A DNA stretch of 64,000 nt from Myxocyprinus asiaticus (GCF_019703515.2 NC_059372.1:24774931-24838930), one strand, 5' to 3'; shown: positions 45,081 through 56,528, counted from the first letter of the stretch. The notes: generated by a model from the sequence alone, not told the origin. Translations and numbers: made by a program.

Positions 45081-46377
45081 TAAATTGCATTATGTTGCTA
45101 AAATTAATTTTAGATCAAGTTCAGTTGGTCGTTAAAAGTTGCTGGACAAATATGCGGGACATAAAGCAGTTGAGATGGCAATGCGTTAGATTAGATGATT
45201 GTTCAAAATAGCCTATTGAATATCAGGAATGTATCATATAAACCCTGATATTGCACCGCATACATTTTTCTTTAATAGCTGTGCACACAGCATATACACA
45301 TTGATGGATGGTCCTTATACTAAGACTGAAAGTTTCCCACTACTTGGTGCAGGTTGCCAGCTTGAATACGGCCATGACGATTCGGTTTGGGGTCGGAACT
45401 GGTGGCAACCTGCAATAGGCGCAATATCGGGACCAATATTACAGTCCTGTCAGAAGGGCAACAGCTCCCTTTTGATTGCACTTCCTTGTCTTCTGATTGC
45501 ATTTATTTGTGAAATTAAAATGATAGTGTAAGCTGTCTAATTTCAATGAATTGTCTCATGAATGTGGGGGTGGGGGGGGGGGATTAGGGACATCTGTGAG
45601 GCGAAAGGTACACAGTTATCAATATACACACATTTCTGTATGGAAACGGCTTAAGGGCAGATTTCTTTTGCGATAAACCAAAACCAAAGTGTTTTTTAAG
45701 CATGATGTCATCATGCACACCATTTTTATTGATAAAAGGCCATTTGAATGGAAAGAAGCAGAAGACGGCAAATGTCGCAAACATGTTTTACACATTTTCA
45801 CTTTGTCGATAACAAAACAGCGCGAAAAGTGGATGGAAACAAGGTTATTGTTGCCAAAGGTTTGTTGCAGGTTCACCACTACCAGTGAAAAGTTGCAAAC
45901 ATTTGTGGTGAATCGCAAGCTCATTTGCATGCAAGTTTGCGGCAAGTTTGTCAGAACACTACATTTTTTGTAAGGGAGGTCTTTCAGTTCTACAACCCCG
46001 AAATATTGGAAATCCCAACTCCAGCATTGCTGTGAAATATCATCTCTTCCCATCTTCATAACATATGTTTACACAGTGTGTAATTAAAATGTTTATGCAT
46101 TTTGACTTTCTTGCGATTGCAATCAATTTATCTTTATTTTGTTTCTCCTGTCTGTTGTACTCTTGTCTCTTACTGTATATCTTTATGTAGTTTGCCTCTT
46201 GTTTTGTTCTTTTGTTTCAGTTCTAGTTGTGTCCAGTCATGCATTGTGACGCACCCTTGGGTTTGTTTACAGAGCTTTAGAAATAAAAAAAAAAAGACTG
46301 TTATTATGATTTATCTAGCAGCAGCAGTAGCAGACTGTAGTATTTTACATACTAGTGTGTATAGTGCAGTGAGACTA
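45081..46377. other. remainder of outer element and unassigned intron
   Basis: 45081-45972 belongs to the right side of the long-TIR element (45570-45580 is a G-run). 45973-46377 is intron sequence without a recognisable feature. Confidence 0.5.
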
Positions 46378-47586
46378 CACAGGTGGCCTAAAGTTTGAAT
46401 AATGGACAGATTTTGTTCTTATGGAAAGAAATTGGTACTTTTATTCACCAGAGTGGCATTCAACTGATCACAATGTATAGTCAGGACATTAATAATGTGA
46501 AGAATTACTATTACAATTTGAAAAAACTACTTCAAAGAGTTCTCATCAAAACCTCCACGTGCAGCAATGACAGCTTTGCAGATCCTTGGCATTCTAGCTG
46601 TCAGTTTGTCCAGATACTCAGGTGACATTTCACCCCACGCTTCCTGTAGCTCTTGCCATAGATGTGGCTGTCTTGTCGGGCACTTCTCACACACCTTACA
46701 GTCTAACTGATCCCACAAAAGCTCAATGGGGTTAAGATCCATAACACTCTTTTCCAATTATCTGTTGTCCAATGTCTGTTTCTTTGCCCACTCTAACCTT
46801 TTCTTTTTGTTTTTCTGTTTCAAAAGTGGCTTTTTCTTTGCAATTCTTCCCATAAGGCCTGCACCCCTGAGTCTTCTCTTTACTGTTGCACATGAAACTG
46901 GTGTTGAGCGGGTAGAATTCAATGAAGCTTTCAGCTGAGGACATGTGAGGTGTCTGTTTCTCAAACTAGAGACTCTGATGTACTTATCCTCTTGTTTAGT
47001 TGTACATATGGCCTTCCACATCTCTTTCTGTCCTTGTTAGAGCCAGTTGTTTTTTGTCTTTGAAGACTGCAGTGTACACCTTTGTATGAAATCTTTAGTT
47101 TTTTTGCCAATTTCAAGGATTGTATAGCCTTCACTCCTCAAAACAATGATTGACTGAGTTTCTAGAGAAAGCTGTTTCTTTTTTGCCATTTTTGACCTAA
47201 TATTGACCTTAAGACATGCCAGTCTATTGCATACTGTGGCAACTCAAAAACAAATACAAAGACAATGTTAAGCTTCATTTAACAAACCAAATAGATTTCA
47301 ACTGTGTTTGATATAATGGCAACTGATTTTTTTTTTTTGTACCACATTAGCAATTTAGCATGATTACTCAAGGATAAGGTGCTGGAGTGCTGGCTGCTGG
47401 AAATGGGGCCTGTCTAGATTTGATCAAAAATGACTTTTTTCAAATAGTGATGGTGTTGTTTTTTACATCAGTAATGTCCTGACTATACTTTTGTGATCAG
47501 TTGAATGCCACTTTGGTGAATTAAAGTACCAACTTCTTCCAAAACAGCAAAATCTGTACATTATTCCAAACTTTTGGCTGCCAGTG
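46378..47586 (-). mobile_element. Tc1-like transposon, complete ends, internally deleted
   Basis: TA flanks both ends (46376-46377, 47587-47588). Ends are CACAGGTGGCC (left, + strand) and GGCTGCCAGTG (right), a diverged TIR of about 120 bp that includes matching AATGTCCTGACTATA and TGATCA blocks. At 1,209 bp it is about 400 bp shorter than a full Tc1 element because the catalytic centre is missing. It lies antisense in ephb2 intron 5. Confidence 0.9.
46527..47189 (-). pseudogene. Tc1-like transposase with catalytic-core deletion
   Basis: The start at 47189 gives MAKKKQLSLETQSIIV-like N-terminal HTH coding with frame changes. The second HTH follows (RNRHLTCPQLKASLNSTRST, VSCATVKRRLRGAGLMGRIA, KKPLLKQKNKKKRLEWAKKQ). 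The sequence then jumps from the DNWKR region directly to DLNPIELLWDQL, so the first catalytic Asp region and the second Asp are missing. The C-terminal part (EKCPTRQPHLWQELQEAWGE to FDENSLK) is open for 76 codons. It could at most supply a DNA-binding fragment. Confidence 0.88.
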
Positions 47587-50564
47587 TATGTATTATATAC
47601 TATAGCATCTCTGAGTCTTGCTAGCTTCAGTGGTTACCCAGCAACTTTTCTGCTGCTACATGAGTGTCTTCAATTTTATAGGACCCCATCAGGAAACTGA
47701 TGTGTTGGCATCTCTTCTCCTGATTGAGTTTCCCATGTTCCATCATTTTTATCTGAGAACTGAAAGCTAGTCCACAGCACTCATCATATTGTTCTGTACA
47801 GGGATTTTAAATGTCAGTAAAAAAAGAGCTGGCTCAAAAGGAACACAATAGTGTTTAATAGAGCATTTTAATGAGAGCCGTGCCCCTGGCTGTGCTACAG
47901 TGAACTCGCTGGCCCTATCACTGGAGGCTGGGGCTCCACTGGTGTGCCTGTCAGTCCACATTACTGCCTCACTGCTGCCATTAAAATACAAAACTCCACC
48001 TCACACCGCCCATGTCCTACCAAACACAGAGTGACAATGCCAGAACCTTTGTTGAGCCAGAGCCTGAGTGAGTCTATGCAACTCCTGCATCATATTCCAA
48101 CCCTGCATCCCAATCCACACCCTATCTGCCCTAAATAGTATCGCAGCCAGTGATTTTACATGGCACTCAGGAATGTATTAATACGTTTTATTTAAGAATA
48201 CTTGAGAACACATCAAGCTAGGAATGGTCATAAATGTAAATAAAAAAAAAATGTTGTATAAGAAAATTGGTACAGTGGTTAGTTAGTAAAAAGGACAAGA
48301 AAAAGGACAGAAGTATCATAAAACTAGTCTATGCAACTCCTGCATGATATTCCAACCCTGCATCCCAATCCGCACCCTGTCCACCCTAAATAGTATCAGA
48401 TTATAATTAGTGTGTCCTAAGTCATAGTTTCTTGAAATGAGTGTCCCAAAGTTGCAAGGATAGTCTACTATTTCCAGTAGATTTTTGAATTGTGGATTCA
48501 TGAACACTTTTTTTTGGCTAATATTGCCCACAGTGTCAGCCCGACAGAAGTGGAGTTTGACCGTTCGCTTCAAAACTACAATTGTCTTATGTGAAAACTA
48601 CAAACATAGCGGTGAGACCAATGGCACATCATCAGTTCATCATGTTGCACACTTTTTTGCTGCACACTAATAAGGAAACTCTTTTCCATCACACAAACAG
48701 TACACACTTTAAGGGCATAGTATATGTAGGCAAATTGGGGCGCAGCACAAAAGTCTTTTGAAGGCATATGCTAAATCTTGACATGTGTTGCGCATCGAAG
48801 CACTGAGAGAAGCTCATTTTCTTTATTTAGCACTAAAAACACATGAAGGCACACAGAACAGCCTGTAAGGGAAATTGCCAGATGCAAATTCCATTCAGAA
48901 AATTTTCTTTTTGGGTGAGTTACATGCTTTGCATAATTCCTTTAGCAAATAAACAACATTGTCAGCGGACACAAATAATTCTTAGTGAGTTGCCCTCTGT
49001 CCTCCCTTTAGCAAACTCATAGATACTCATTTTAGAAATCCTAGGCCTGTAGTGTTTGTATGCAAATTAATTTTTTTACGTCTTTAATACATTGTTTTAA
49101 TTGATTATTTTGATAATCTAGGAAATAATTTCGTCATTTGCCACAGTGGAATTTTTTTTTTCTGGAGAATAAAATGGTTCTGAGACCCTTTTCAGATGGA
49201 AAACCTCATAATCAGTTTTACTTATTCTTCTCCAGAATACCACAAGGACATATGAATTTGTGTTTTTAAGAGTACCGCTTGTGTTTCTCATAAATTGCAG
49301 TCAAAGAGAGCAGCCAAATGATGAAGTTCCTATTACTGCATAGTCTTTGGAAAACCGATCAGCTCATCAAATCAAGAGAACTTGATTTTCATATAATGGC
49401 TTCGTCCATTTTATAGCCGCATACCTGTGGTGGATTGTTTACAGAAGTTCTGGGGTTTCTTTACTTAAACTTTAGGGCACTGTATTCCTTCTAAAACAAT
49501 GTTGTATTTATTCAAAGCAATCAAGCATACTTAAACAAGATTCAAAGGTTAATAGCAATATAAATTGTTATAGCCATGTGCGTTTTGCCAAGTTAATTTA
49601 GTTTATATAAGCTTATTTTATATGGATTTTCAGGATCTTGCAAGTAAATTTTAACCCAAGTCAATTATTATAACAATTATTTAATAATGTTTTTTTTCTC
49701 CGTGACTTCATCAAAGCAAATATTTTAACATTTGAGCCAATAATAATAAAAAAAATGTGCATGAATTTTGCTCGCCAGTAATAATGACCTGACCCAGCCA
49801 GAATCTACTGATCTATTTTGCTTTTCTGCACTGATTCTGAGGGGAATTTTTGGTGGAATTCTGTCAAAAGGATTTACAGAAAATGTGGTAAAATGTGTTA
49901 AAAAGAGCTATCACATTAGCCAAAGTATTTATGAACAAACACACGAGGGATGTGTAGAACTGTGCAAATGACGAGTTTTTCAATTCTGTGAAAAAATGTT
50001 AAGCTTTCTGCAGAGTTCTGCATTTATGTGGGCCTGATAATGACCAAAAGTGCAGCACTGTCAGTGTAGCCTAACAGATTTGCAATGAATGGGGGTTAAA
50101 ATGTTACATGTGTCTGATGAATTGAATTTTGTAATTGTTTGAAATGGTTTGTCTTCGTATTTGATGTGCTAGTCTAATCACATCTCTCATTCCTAGTCTT
50201 GTTTGGTTGAGTCTCTCAAACGTACACAATGGCACACTCTACTCTCAACAGTTCCATCCTCTTAACATACCATCCCTGAATTTAATTCAGTGAGTCAAAA
50301 CACAGAGCCTGCTCTGTTCATTAAAACGAACATATGGAAAAACACTTAATCAAAGCCCAAGATCGAAGTTTACCGTGAAACTAAATAGCAAAAGACATAT
50401 ATTTTACACACCATTGTCTGTATAATATTTCTAAGCTCTGGTCAGCAACAGCTATGTAAGAGAATGAGAGAATATATAACAATCTGAGGCCTTGAACTCT
50501 CCAAGCAATCAACCATCAACTGTATGTCAACCATACATAGAAATAAAAACTTCTTTTATATGGC
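47587..50564. other. ephb2 intron 5, unassigned part
   Basis: About 3 kb holds no gene. It contains a 72-bp direct repeat pair (48071-48142, 48326-48397) and A- or T-rich tracts (48241, 49151). Confidence 0.6.
48071..48397. repeat. 72-bp direct repeat pair
   Basis: AGTCTATGCAACTCCTGCAT begins both copies (48071-48142 and 48326-48397). They have the same length and differ at only a few positions. The second copy continues into sequence with MITE-like GGGATGCAGGG motifs (inverted), so the pair may be an element end duplicated around a short insertion. Confidence 0.75.
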
Positions 50565-50991
50565 TTGAAGGAATAGTTCACCCAAAAATGAAAATTCTCA
50601 TTTACTCACACTCATGCCCTCCCAGATGTGTATGACTTTCTTTCTTCTGCTGAACACAAATTAAGATTTTTAGAAGAATATCTCTGCTCTGTAGGTCCAT
50701 ACAATGCAAGTAAATGGGTACCAAACTTTGAAGCTCCATAAGCAAATAAAGGCAGCATAAAAGTAATCCATCAGACTCCAGTGGTTAAATCTATATCTTC
50801 AGAAGCTGTATGGTAGGTGTGGGTGAGAAACAGATCAGTATTTATACAAGTCCTTTTTTACTATTTATCTCCATTTTCACATTCTTTTGTTTTTGGCAGT
50901 TCGCATTCTTTGTGCATATCGCCACCTACTGGGCAGAGAGGAGAATTTATTGTATAAAGGACTTAAATATTGATATGTATCTTAATATATA

Positions 50992-51036
<45 letters not shown>

Positions 51037-51310
51037 CTTAAATATGTGTTTCTCACCCACACCTATAATATTGCTTCTGAAGATATGGATTTAACCACTG
51101 GAGTCTTATGGATTATTTTTATGTGCTTTTTGGAGTTTCAAAGGTCTGGTCATCATTCACTTGCATTGTATGGACCTACAGAGCTGAGATGTTCCTCTAA
51201 AAATCTTCATTTGTGTTCAGCAGATGTAAGAATGTCATACACAACTGGGAGGGCATGAGGGTGAGTATATGATAAGAGAATTTTCAATTTGGGGGGAACT
51301 ATCCCTTTAA
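50565..51310. mobile_element. fold-back MITE with ~230-bp inverted arms
   Basis: The left arm (GGAATAGTTCACCCAAAAAT, CTGTAGGTCCATACAATGCA, CTTCAGAAGC, GGTGTGGGTGAGAAAC) is repeated inverted in the right arm (GTTTCTCACCCACACCTATA, GCTTCTGAAGATATGGATTT, TGCATTGTATGGACCTACAG, GAACTATCCCTTTAA). The centre holds CT and AT microsatellites (50994-51040). It is non-coding, and the TTAA-like end fits TTAA-targeting DNA elements. Confidence 0.85.
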
Positions 51311-51405
51311 AGGGATGCAGTAGTTCACACATAAACTTAAATTCTGTCATTTACTCGCCCTCATGTTGTTCCAAACTTGTATTGCTAAGTGAACTATGCC
51401 TTTAA
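51306..51405. mobile_element. 100-bp MITE with TTTAAAGGG ends
   Basis: The left end TTTAAAGGGATGCAGTAGTT and right end AAGTGAACTATGCCTTTAA are inverted relatives. It overlaps the TTTAA of the preceding fold-back element, so the two are head to tail at one TTAA site. Confidence 0.65.
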
Positions 51406-52360
51406 TTACACAGAGATGGCATATGTGAGTTTCAATGAAATTTTCTTCATATGGATGAATTTATTTTCAAAACAACTAAAGTGCTCTTAAAACACTGAAA
51501 TAATATGTTACCTATTATATTTTATGCATGTCAGGAATCAGTATTTGGCCAATAAACTTTCCTCCCTACACAGCAAAGCAAGCATGCCAGGAGCAAAACC
51601 TCATGTACTCTGCTGCCCACTGCTGCTGCGGCTGAACCCAGTTAAAGGCATCGATTGGCTTTAAGGCACTGTGATTTGTTTCATCTTTAAACTGTGTGCG
51701 TAGTTTTACCACCAGCCACAGGCTTTGCCAACTTTCGCGCTTGTCTTTTGCTTCTCTGTGCTAGTAAATAATAATGAAGTGTTACATGGGTTTCCAGAGT
51801 CTTTTTTCCAGTTAGTAGCTGGCCTGAAGCTATAGCTGATATAATAGCTCCTCTATACCCAAAATTGCACTGTTGCCAGAGAAATGTGAGTGCTGTACAG
51901 TGGCCAACTAGTATGTGAGTCCAAGCTGGAGAACCATAGACATGGATATCATAGAGATGGATGTCATTTTAAGGTGTTAATGGGAATCTTATGTGCTTTG
52001 TTGGAAATGCTGATGTGAATGGGAGAAATTTGTATGCCGCTGCAGTGCTTTCCAGATGTCAGTGCAAAATCAGTGCACTCTCTGCATTCATTATTTAAAT
52101 CCAGACACAATTAAAAACAACTGAAGATAACGGTGCCTATGGTCTTACAAACACAAATTAGATCTTTATTTATCTATATTGCACTATTACCACCCATGGA
52201 AAGCAGGCAGTAGATGGAGTTCTGTTTAGAAGAGATGTACAGTATGTGTACCTTTTCTATTGATCATGGCAGCAGTAATTCATCAAATTTTGATTAATCA
52301 AATCTGTCTGTTCAGCTTTATTTATTTCTGCTTTTTCCCTTTTTATCATTCTCTCTGCAG

Positions 52361-52485
52361 CTCCATCTGCTGTTTCCATCATGCATCAGGTCAGTCGGAC
52401 TGTGGATAGTATCACATTGTCCTGGTCCCAGCCAGCCCAGCCTAATGGAGTCATTTTAGACTACGAACTGCAATATTATGAGAAG
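52361..52485 (+). CDS. ephb2: ephb2 exon: second fibronectin III domain, first part
   Basis: This 125-bp exon after TCTCTCTGCAG ends AAG|GTAATA. It encodes [20 protein letters not shown] and [20 protein letters not shown] then EK, the N-terminal strands of FN3-2 (the first Ala codon is split with the previous exon). The length and split are those of other Eph genes. The intron that follows is only 148 bp, in contrast with the 19.3-kb intron before it. Confidence 0.97.
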
Positions 52486-52633
52486 GTAATAACGCATCAC
52501 ACACTAACTTGCTGAAAATGATCCAACTCTTTACCTGGAGGAAATGGAACCTAATCTTTGACTTTTCTTCTAATATGTGGACCATTTTATTATTCTAAAC
52601 ATCACTTTCATTATGATCTCTGATCTGTCTCAG

Positions 52634-52796
52634 AATATGGCTGAGTTGAACTCTTCTGAACTGCGGAGTCTAACTAATACAGCAGTTATCCGGGGCCTGA
52701 AGCCAGGGACCATTTACGTGTTTCAAGTGCGAGCCCGCACAGTGGCGGGATTTGGACGTTTCAGTGGGAAGATGTACTTCCAAACGATGACTGAAG
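52634..52796 (+). CDS. ephb2: ephb2 exon: second fibronectin III domain, second part
   Basis: A 163-bp exon after TCTGTCTCAG, with donor GAAG|GTATT. It encodes NMAELNSSELRSLTNTAVIR, GLKPGTIYVFQVRARTVAGF and GRFSGKMYFQTMTE, completing the FN3-2 fold with its conserved YVFQVRARTVAG strand. The front part is less conserved relative to mammalian EPHB2 than the rest. One base of the last codon is carried to the next exon. Confidence 0.97.
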
Positions 52797-52903
52797 GTAT
52801 TGGACTTTAAGAATCTTTCAACACCAGACACATCAATTTGGCTATTCTGCCTTCCTAAGGCTTTATCTTATCTGATGCATGTTTTATTATGTACAGTTCA
52901 GTA

Positions 52904-53486
52904 CAATGTTCCCTCTAAGTGGGGCACATCTGCTACAGCGCTGATGGAAATATCATTTAAAGGCAGACTCAAAAATGTATGGGAAGAAGTTAGAGATTTC
53001 TTGATTTAACTGGAGTCCATCCTGATGTCCATTGCTTTTTATCAGTTTGGAACTAAGACTGTTAGAAATCTTTTGTGGAAATATGCAGCATTTATAAATA
53101 TGTGAACAGTACAGAGATTTGAAGTTATCTTGAATAAGATAACTTAAAAAAAAAAATAACAACAGTAAAATCAGTACGGCCTCTAGATGGATAAAGTATT
53201 ATTAATTGTATATTAATCATTTCATTTATGCAGACGCTTTCATCCAAAGCATCTTACAGTGCATTCAGTGTATACATTTAATCAGTTTGTGTGTTCCCTG
53301 GGAATCAAACCCATAATCTTGCCGTTGCTAGCGCCATGCTCTACCAGTTGAGCTACAGGAACATATTAATATTGGAACATATAATTAATCACATACATAT
53401 CATTTTTTATATAAATGAAAAATAATTTATTTAAAAACCGCGAAATCGGTCTTGCTCTGCAAGAACAAGAATTAGAGGGAACATTG
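52904..53486. mobile_element. hAT-type MITE carrying a SINE, in ephb2 intron 7
   Basis: The left end CAATGTTCCCTCTAA (52904) and right end TTAGAGGGAACATTG (53486) are perfect 15-bp inverted repeats. Flanking 8-mers GTTCAGTA and TTTCTGTA agree at 6 of 8. Without the SINE the element is about 430 bp and non-coding. Confidence 0.82.
53218..53362 (-). mobile_element. tRNA-Ala-derived SINE with 8-bp TSD
   Basis: Read on the minus strand it starts GTTCCTGTAGCTCAACTGGT, then AGAGCATGGCGCTAGCAACG (Ala anticodon AGC in the loop), GTTTGATTCCCAGGGAACAC (box B) and a tail with GCACTGTAAG and AAAGCGTCTGCATAAATGAA. ATATTAAT flanks both sides (53210-53217, 53363-53370). The body after the tRNA head marks it as a SINE and not a tRNA gene. 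Confidence 0.88.
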
Positions 53487-53929
53487 TTTCTGTACAGTTC
53501 AACAAAATCGTCAACAGTTGGTTTGATCACTTGCCACAGTCTGGCAAATACTGCTTTCCCGTCTCTGGAATGGCATTAACCTCAGTCAGTTGGAGCACAA
53601 CTATAGATCCTTGTGCCAAGGGCAAAGCCAGAAACATGTGCCAGTGGCCAAACCAGCACGCTGCTTATTTCGAATATAAGTCTGAAACATTAAGCCATGT
53701 TTACTTTGATTGCTCGTCTGTGACCAAATAGAAATGAAAAATGTGACATTTCTACTTGGAGGCATGTAGATTTGTGTTTAGCAGACATTAATTCTGTGGA
53801 GTGCCCGACAGCACCCATAAATTGACTGTTAAAAATTATTATGAGAATGTCACGCATGTGAAATATGTAGGGAATAATTGACGGCGGAACATTGAATTAT
53901 TGGAAATTTAGTGCAGACCTTCCTTACAC

Positions 53930-54185
53930 CACCGATTAATCTAGCTTAGAATCTGCCCAAGGTGGTTACTAGTTCAGAAGTTATGAAGTTATATTTTTTT
54001 CCAGTCTTAAAATACTTTCTCCTATCCCAGCTTAATATATAGACAACTATAAGGAAGCCATTCGTAGGATGACTTCCTTGAAAAGTGTAAACACTGTGGC
54101 TCTGTGGCACTATCAAGACATTGCTCTGTTTGTTTGAGCTTCCCGACCAGCCCAATACAGCAACATTGGCTCAATCAATGGCGTG
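53930..54185. repeat. dispersed repeat, copy 2
   Basis: Partner of 22040-22330, with ordered blocks of similarity (AAAATACTTTCTC, ACATTGCTCTGTTT, CAACATTGGCTCAATCAATG). Non-coding. A T run follows at 54210-54232, just before the acceptor of the transmembrane exon. Confidence 0.6.
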
Positions 54186-54293
54186 AGTTAGGGGCCGGAC
54201 TGTCTGTCTTTTTTTTTTTTTTTTTTTTTTTTGTTAAAGTGAATAAAAATCTGTCCTGAACTGATCTGATTTTTGTTGTTACTGTCTTTGAAG

Positions 54294-54402
54294 ACGAGTA
54301 TAACTCCAGCCTGCAGGAGAAACTGCCCCTCATTATCGGCTCGGCTGCTGCTGGCGTTGTTTTTCTCATCGCTGTGGTTGTGCTCATTATCGTCTGTAAT
54401 CG
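54294..54402 (+). CDS. ephb2: ephb2 exon: transmembrane segment
   Basis: A 109-bp exon between ...CTGTCTTTGAAG and CG|GTGAGT. It encodes DEYNSSLQEKLP, then a single membrane helix LIIGSAAAGVVFLIAVVVLI followed by IVCNR. It splits codons at both sides (two bases in, two bases out) and stays in frame with its neighbours. This places the receptor in the plasma membrane with FN3 domains outside and kinase inside. The next intron is only 141 bp. Confidence 0.96.
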
Positions 54403-54543
54403 GTGAGTCTGATGGTAATCATGATCTGGAATAAACAGAACAAATGTTTCCTCTTTCTCTTCAAGACATATCTTCAAAGAAGTTTTGAGTTTTAGCACTA
54501 ACTAAATGTTTTTTTTTTTTTTTTTTTGTCTGTGACTCATCAG

Positions 54544-54608
54544 TAGAGGCAGTGATAGGACAGAACCTGAATTCACTGACAAGCTCCAACATTACACCAG
54601 TGGTCACA
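54544..54608 (+). CDS. ephb2: ephb2 exon: juxtamembrane, first part
   Basis: A 65-bp exon after GTGACTCATCAG, with donor CACA|GTGAGT. It encodes RGSDRTEPEFTDKLQHYTSG then H. DKLQHYTSGH is invariant in EphB2-type receptors. The preceding RGSDRTEPEF differs from the mammalian RGFERADSEY, losing the tyrosine in that position (Phe instead), while the membrane-proximal Arg cluster stays. Confidence 0.95.
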
Positions 54609-56106
54609 GTGAGTAACCATTTACTGACTGATTTATCTACCCACAGACAGTAAACATGTCAGCACAATAGATCGAACTGACTTAATAATATTTCCTCAAT
54701 CTTATTAAACAAGACACTCAAGACATTAAACGAGAATAGCAGGCTGCTGCACAACACGTATAAACATAAATTATAAACCATGACATGACACCTGATTGCA
54801 CCAGTAACAATTTGAAGATGTTTATCATACAGTATCGTGCTTTGAACTGCGTTGTAATGGAGCGGGTCTATCTGGCATTGGTAAAATATGCACTAAAGCT
54901 GGTTTACCCAGCATCTACAAACACGCAGAAAGCATAATTAATTTCTGTTTTATGTCCTCTCACTGAAGGAGCATCACTTGCCTTGTACATGAACTGAATA
55001 CTCCCAGTGTATTATTTAGTTGTTTGCTATGTACATTTGCACATACAATATCATGCATTATGTGCCATAGGAGTCAGTGCCATGTTTGTTAAATCGATAA
55101 AAGGCCTGTTTCATACCGAAAGCCAAAGCAGTACACACGTAAGCCGCACCGGAACTGAAATAGCTCGCATTATCCTTTCAGACAGACAGCGTTTCTGCTG
55201 AGTAACCAAAATGATTTCTGGGTTACCACATTGATTATTTTCTCTATACCATAAATTATCAAATGTTTTTTGGAAGTGGGCAAATGAGAATCATTACAAC
55301 CTTGATCATCATAAAATCTCATTTAAAAGTGGGTTCACATTTACATCCAAATGGTAATTAATCTACATGGAACAGAAAGCAAACCCCAATTTATAGCTAT
55401 AAACTGCTTAAATTGTCTTTATTCATTGGGTGTGGAAATTAAATCAAGGCAGCAGATGTATTTTTCTTTTTTAAAGGTAGTTTGCTTTATAATTTTATCC
55501 TGCTTCATAAAAGCCTGATATAAAATACCAGAATCGTATGATCTGCATGATTTGCAGTTCCGTTAAGTTCTCCTGCGTGAATTTTCAGCCGATGCAGTTG
55601 GAACACCGTACTAAAATACTCTTAACAGTGTTTCCTGCAGTGCATTTCAGCAGCAGTGCTGCCCTCTACTGGGTTTACAATTTAAATCACACGTTTATGA
55701 TTCTTAACCGATGAGCCGGTTCGTTTGAATCTACAGACACGAAACATATAGCGGTTCCGGTATTGTCCAGTAGAGTATTAATCTTACGCTGATGTGCAAG
55801 TTATGAATGACCAACTAGAAATTAAATAAGAACTGTAGAAGTCTTACAAGCTTGAAGTATAACATTAGACAACAGTACATGGTCTAAACTGTCTCTGGAA
55901 CTGTTACTGCTATGTCATGACTCTTGTTACTTTAGAGCTGTGAGACTTTAATCAAACAATGCAGTTACTGACTGGTTGTTCATATGATAATGTTTAATTA
56001 AAGATACACACGTTTTGTAATACAAGGTAATTTATTTTTAAAAATGATTGTAAGAAATATGCCATCACATTTCTTTTTTGCTTATTGTTTTTTTATTATT
56101 ATTATT
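54609..56106 (+). other. ephb2 intron 9, 5' part
   Basis: Intron 9 runs 54609-60118 (5.5 kb). This part has no named element. A CAGTGTTTCCTGCAGTGCAT phrase near 55627 may be a MITE end, but no partner was found. Confidence 0.5.
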
Positions 56107-56528
56107 TTAAAGGTGCACTCAGTAACTTTTGTGTTTGTGTCATCTTGGACTTACACTGACACCAGGCGGCTTGGATGCAGCATCATTTAAAATCAACAGT
56201 TTTCAGTTTCAGATGCCGTTGTAGAAATGCTGTATTCACAGTCAGCCGTGATTACTTTAATCAATGAGTGAAAGTTTCTAATAACAGGACGGTTACTGAG
56301 ATTAAGCGAGTAGTATTCGGCTGGTCATGTGATTCTAACATGGCAGCCCCCATGTGCGGACCCTCTCCATGAAGAATAAAACAGCTTTTATAAGGTTACT
56401 GATATGACTGGAGTCTTCATTTTAATGAGTGCTCATGATTTCCTACATACAGTATATTGCAAAATTACAATTAATGTCTTTAGGAGTTAAACTTTTTTTG
56501 AGGAAAAAATTATTGAGTGTTCCTTTAA
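56107..56528. mobile_element. TTAA-flanked MITE
   Basis: TTAAAGGTGCACTCAGTAAC at the left and, inverted, TTAAAGGAACACTCAATAAT at the right. The 422-bp interior is non-coding. TTAA at both ends suggests TTAA-targeting superfamilies (piggyBac/Kolobok type). Confidence 0.75.

Larger units (their letters stand above)
34055..45972. mobile_element. long-TIR DNA transposon, outer layer of intron-5 nest
   Basis: The left end GTACAAAAATTGAGAGTTCT followed by CACAAACTTTCCGCAAA is mirrored at the right (read inverted: TACAAAAAATGTAGTGTTCT then GACAAACTTGCCGCAAA). The inverted similarity seems to extend inward for about 150 bp (for example AACAATGTTTCCATCCA / AACCTTGTTTCCATCCA). The superfamily is unclear and no transposase was found. 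About 1 kb at each side belongs to it. The centre is occupied by later insertions. Confidence 0.6.

Noticed and set aside
53218..53362. Possible tRNA-Ala gene on the minus strand
   Set aside because: The tRNA-like head is followed by a SINE body and flanked by an 8-bp duplication, and a second diverged copy lies at 10455-10613. The head also has mismatches in the stems.
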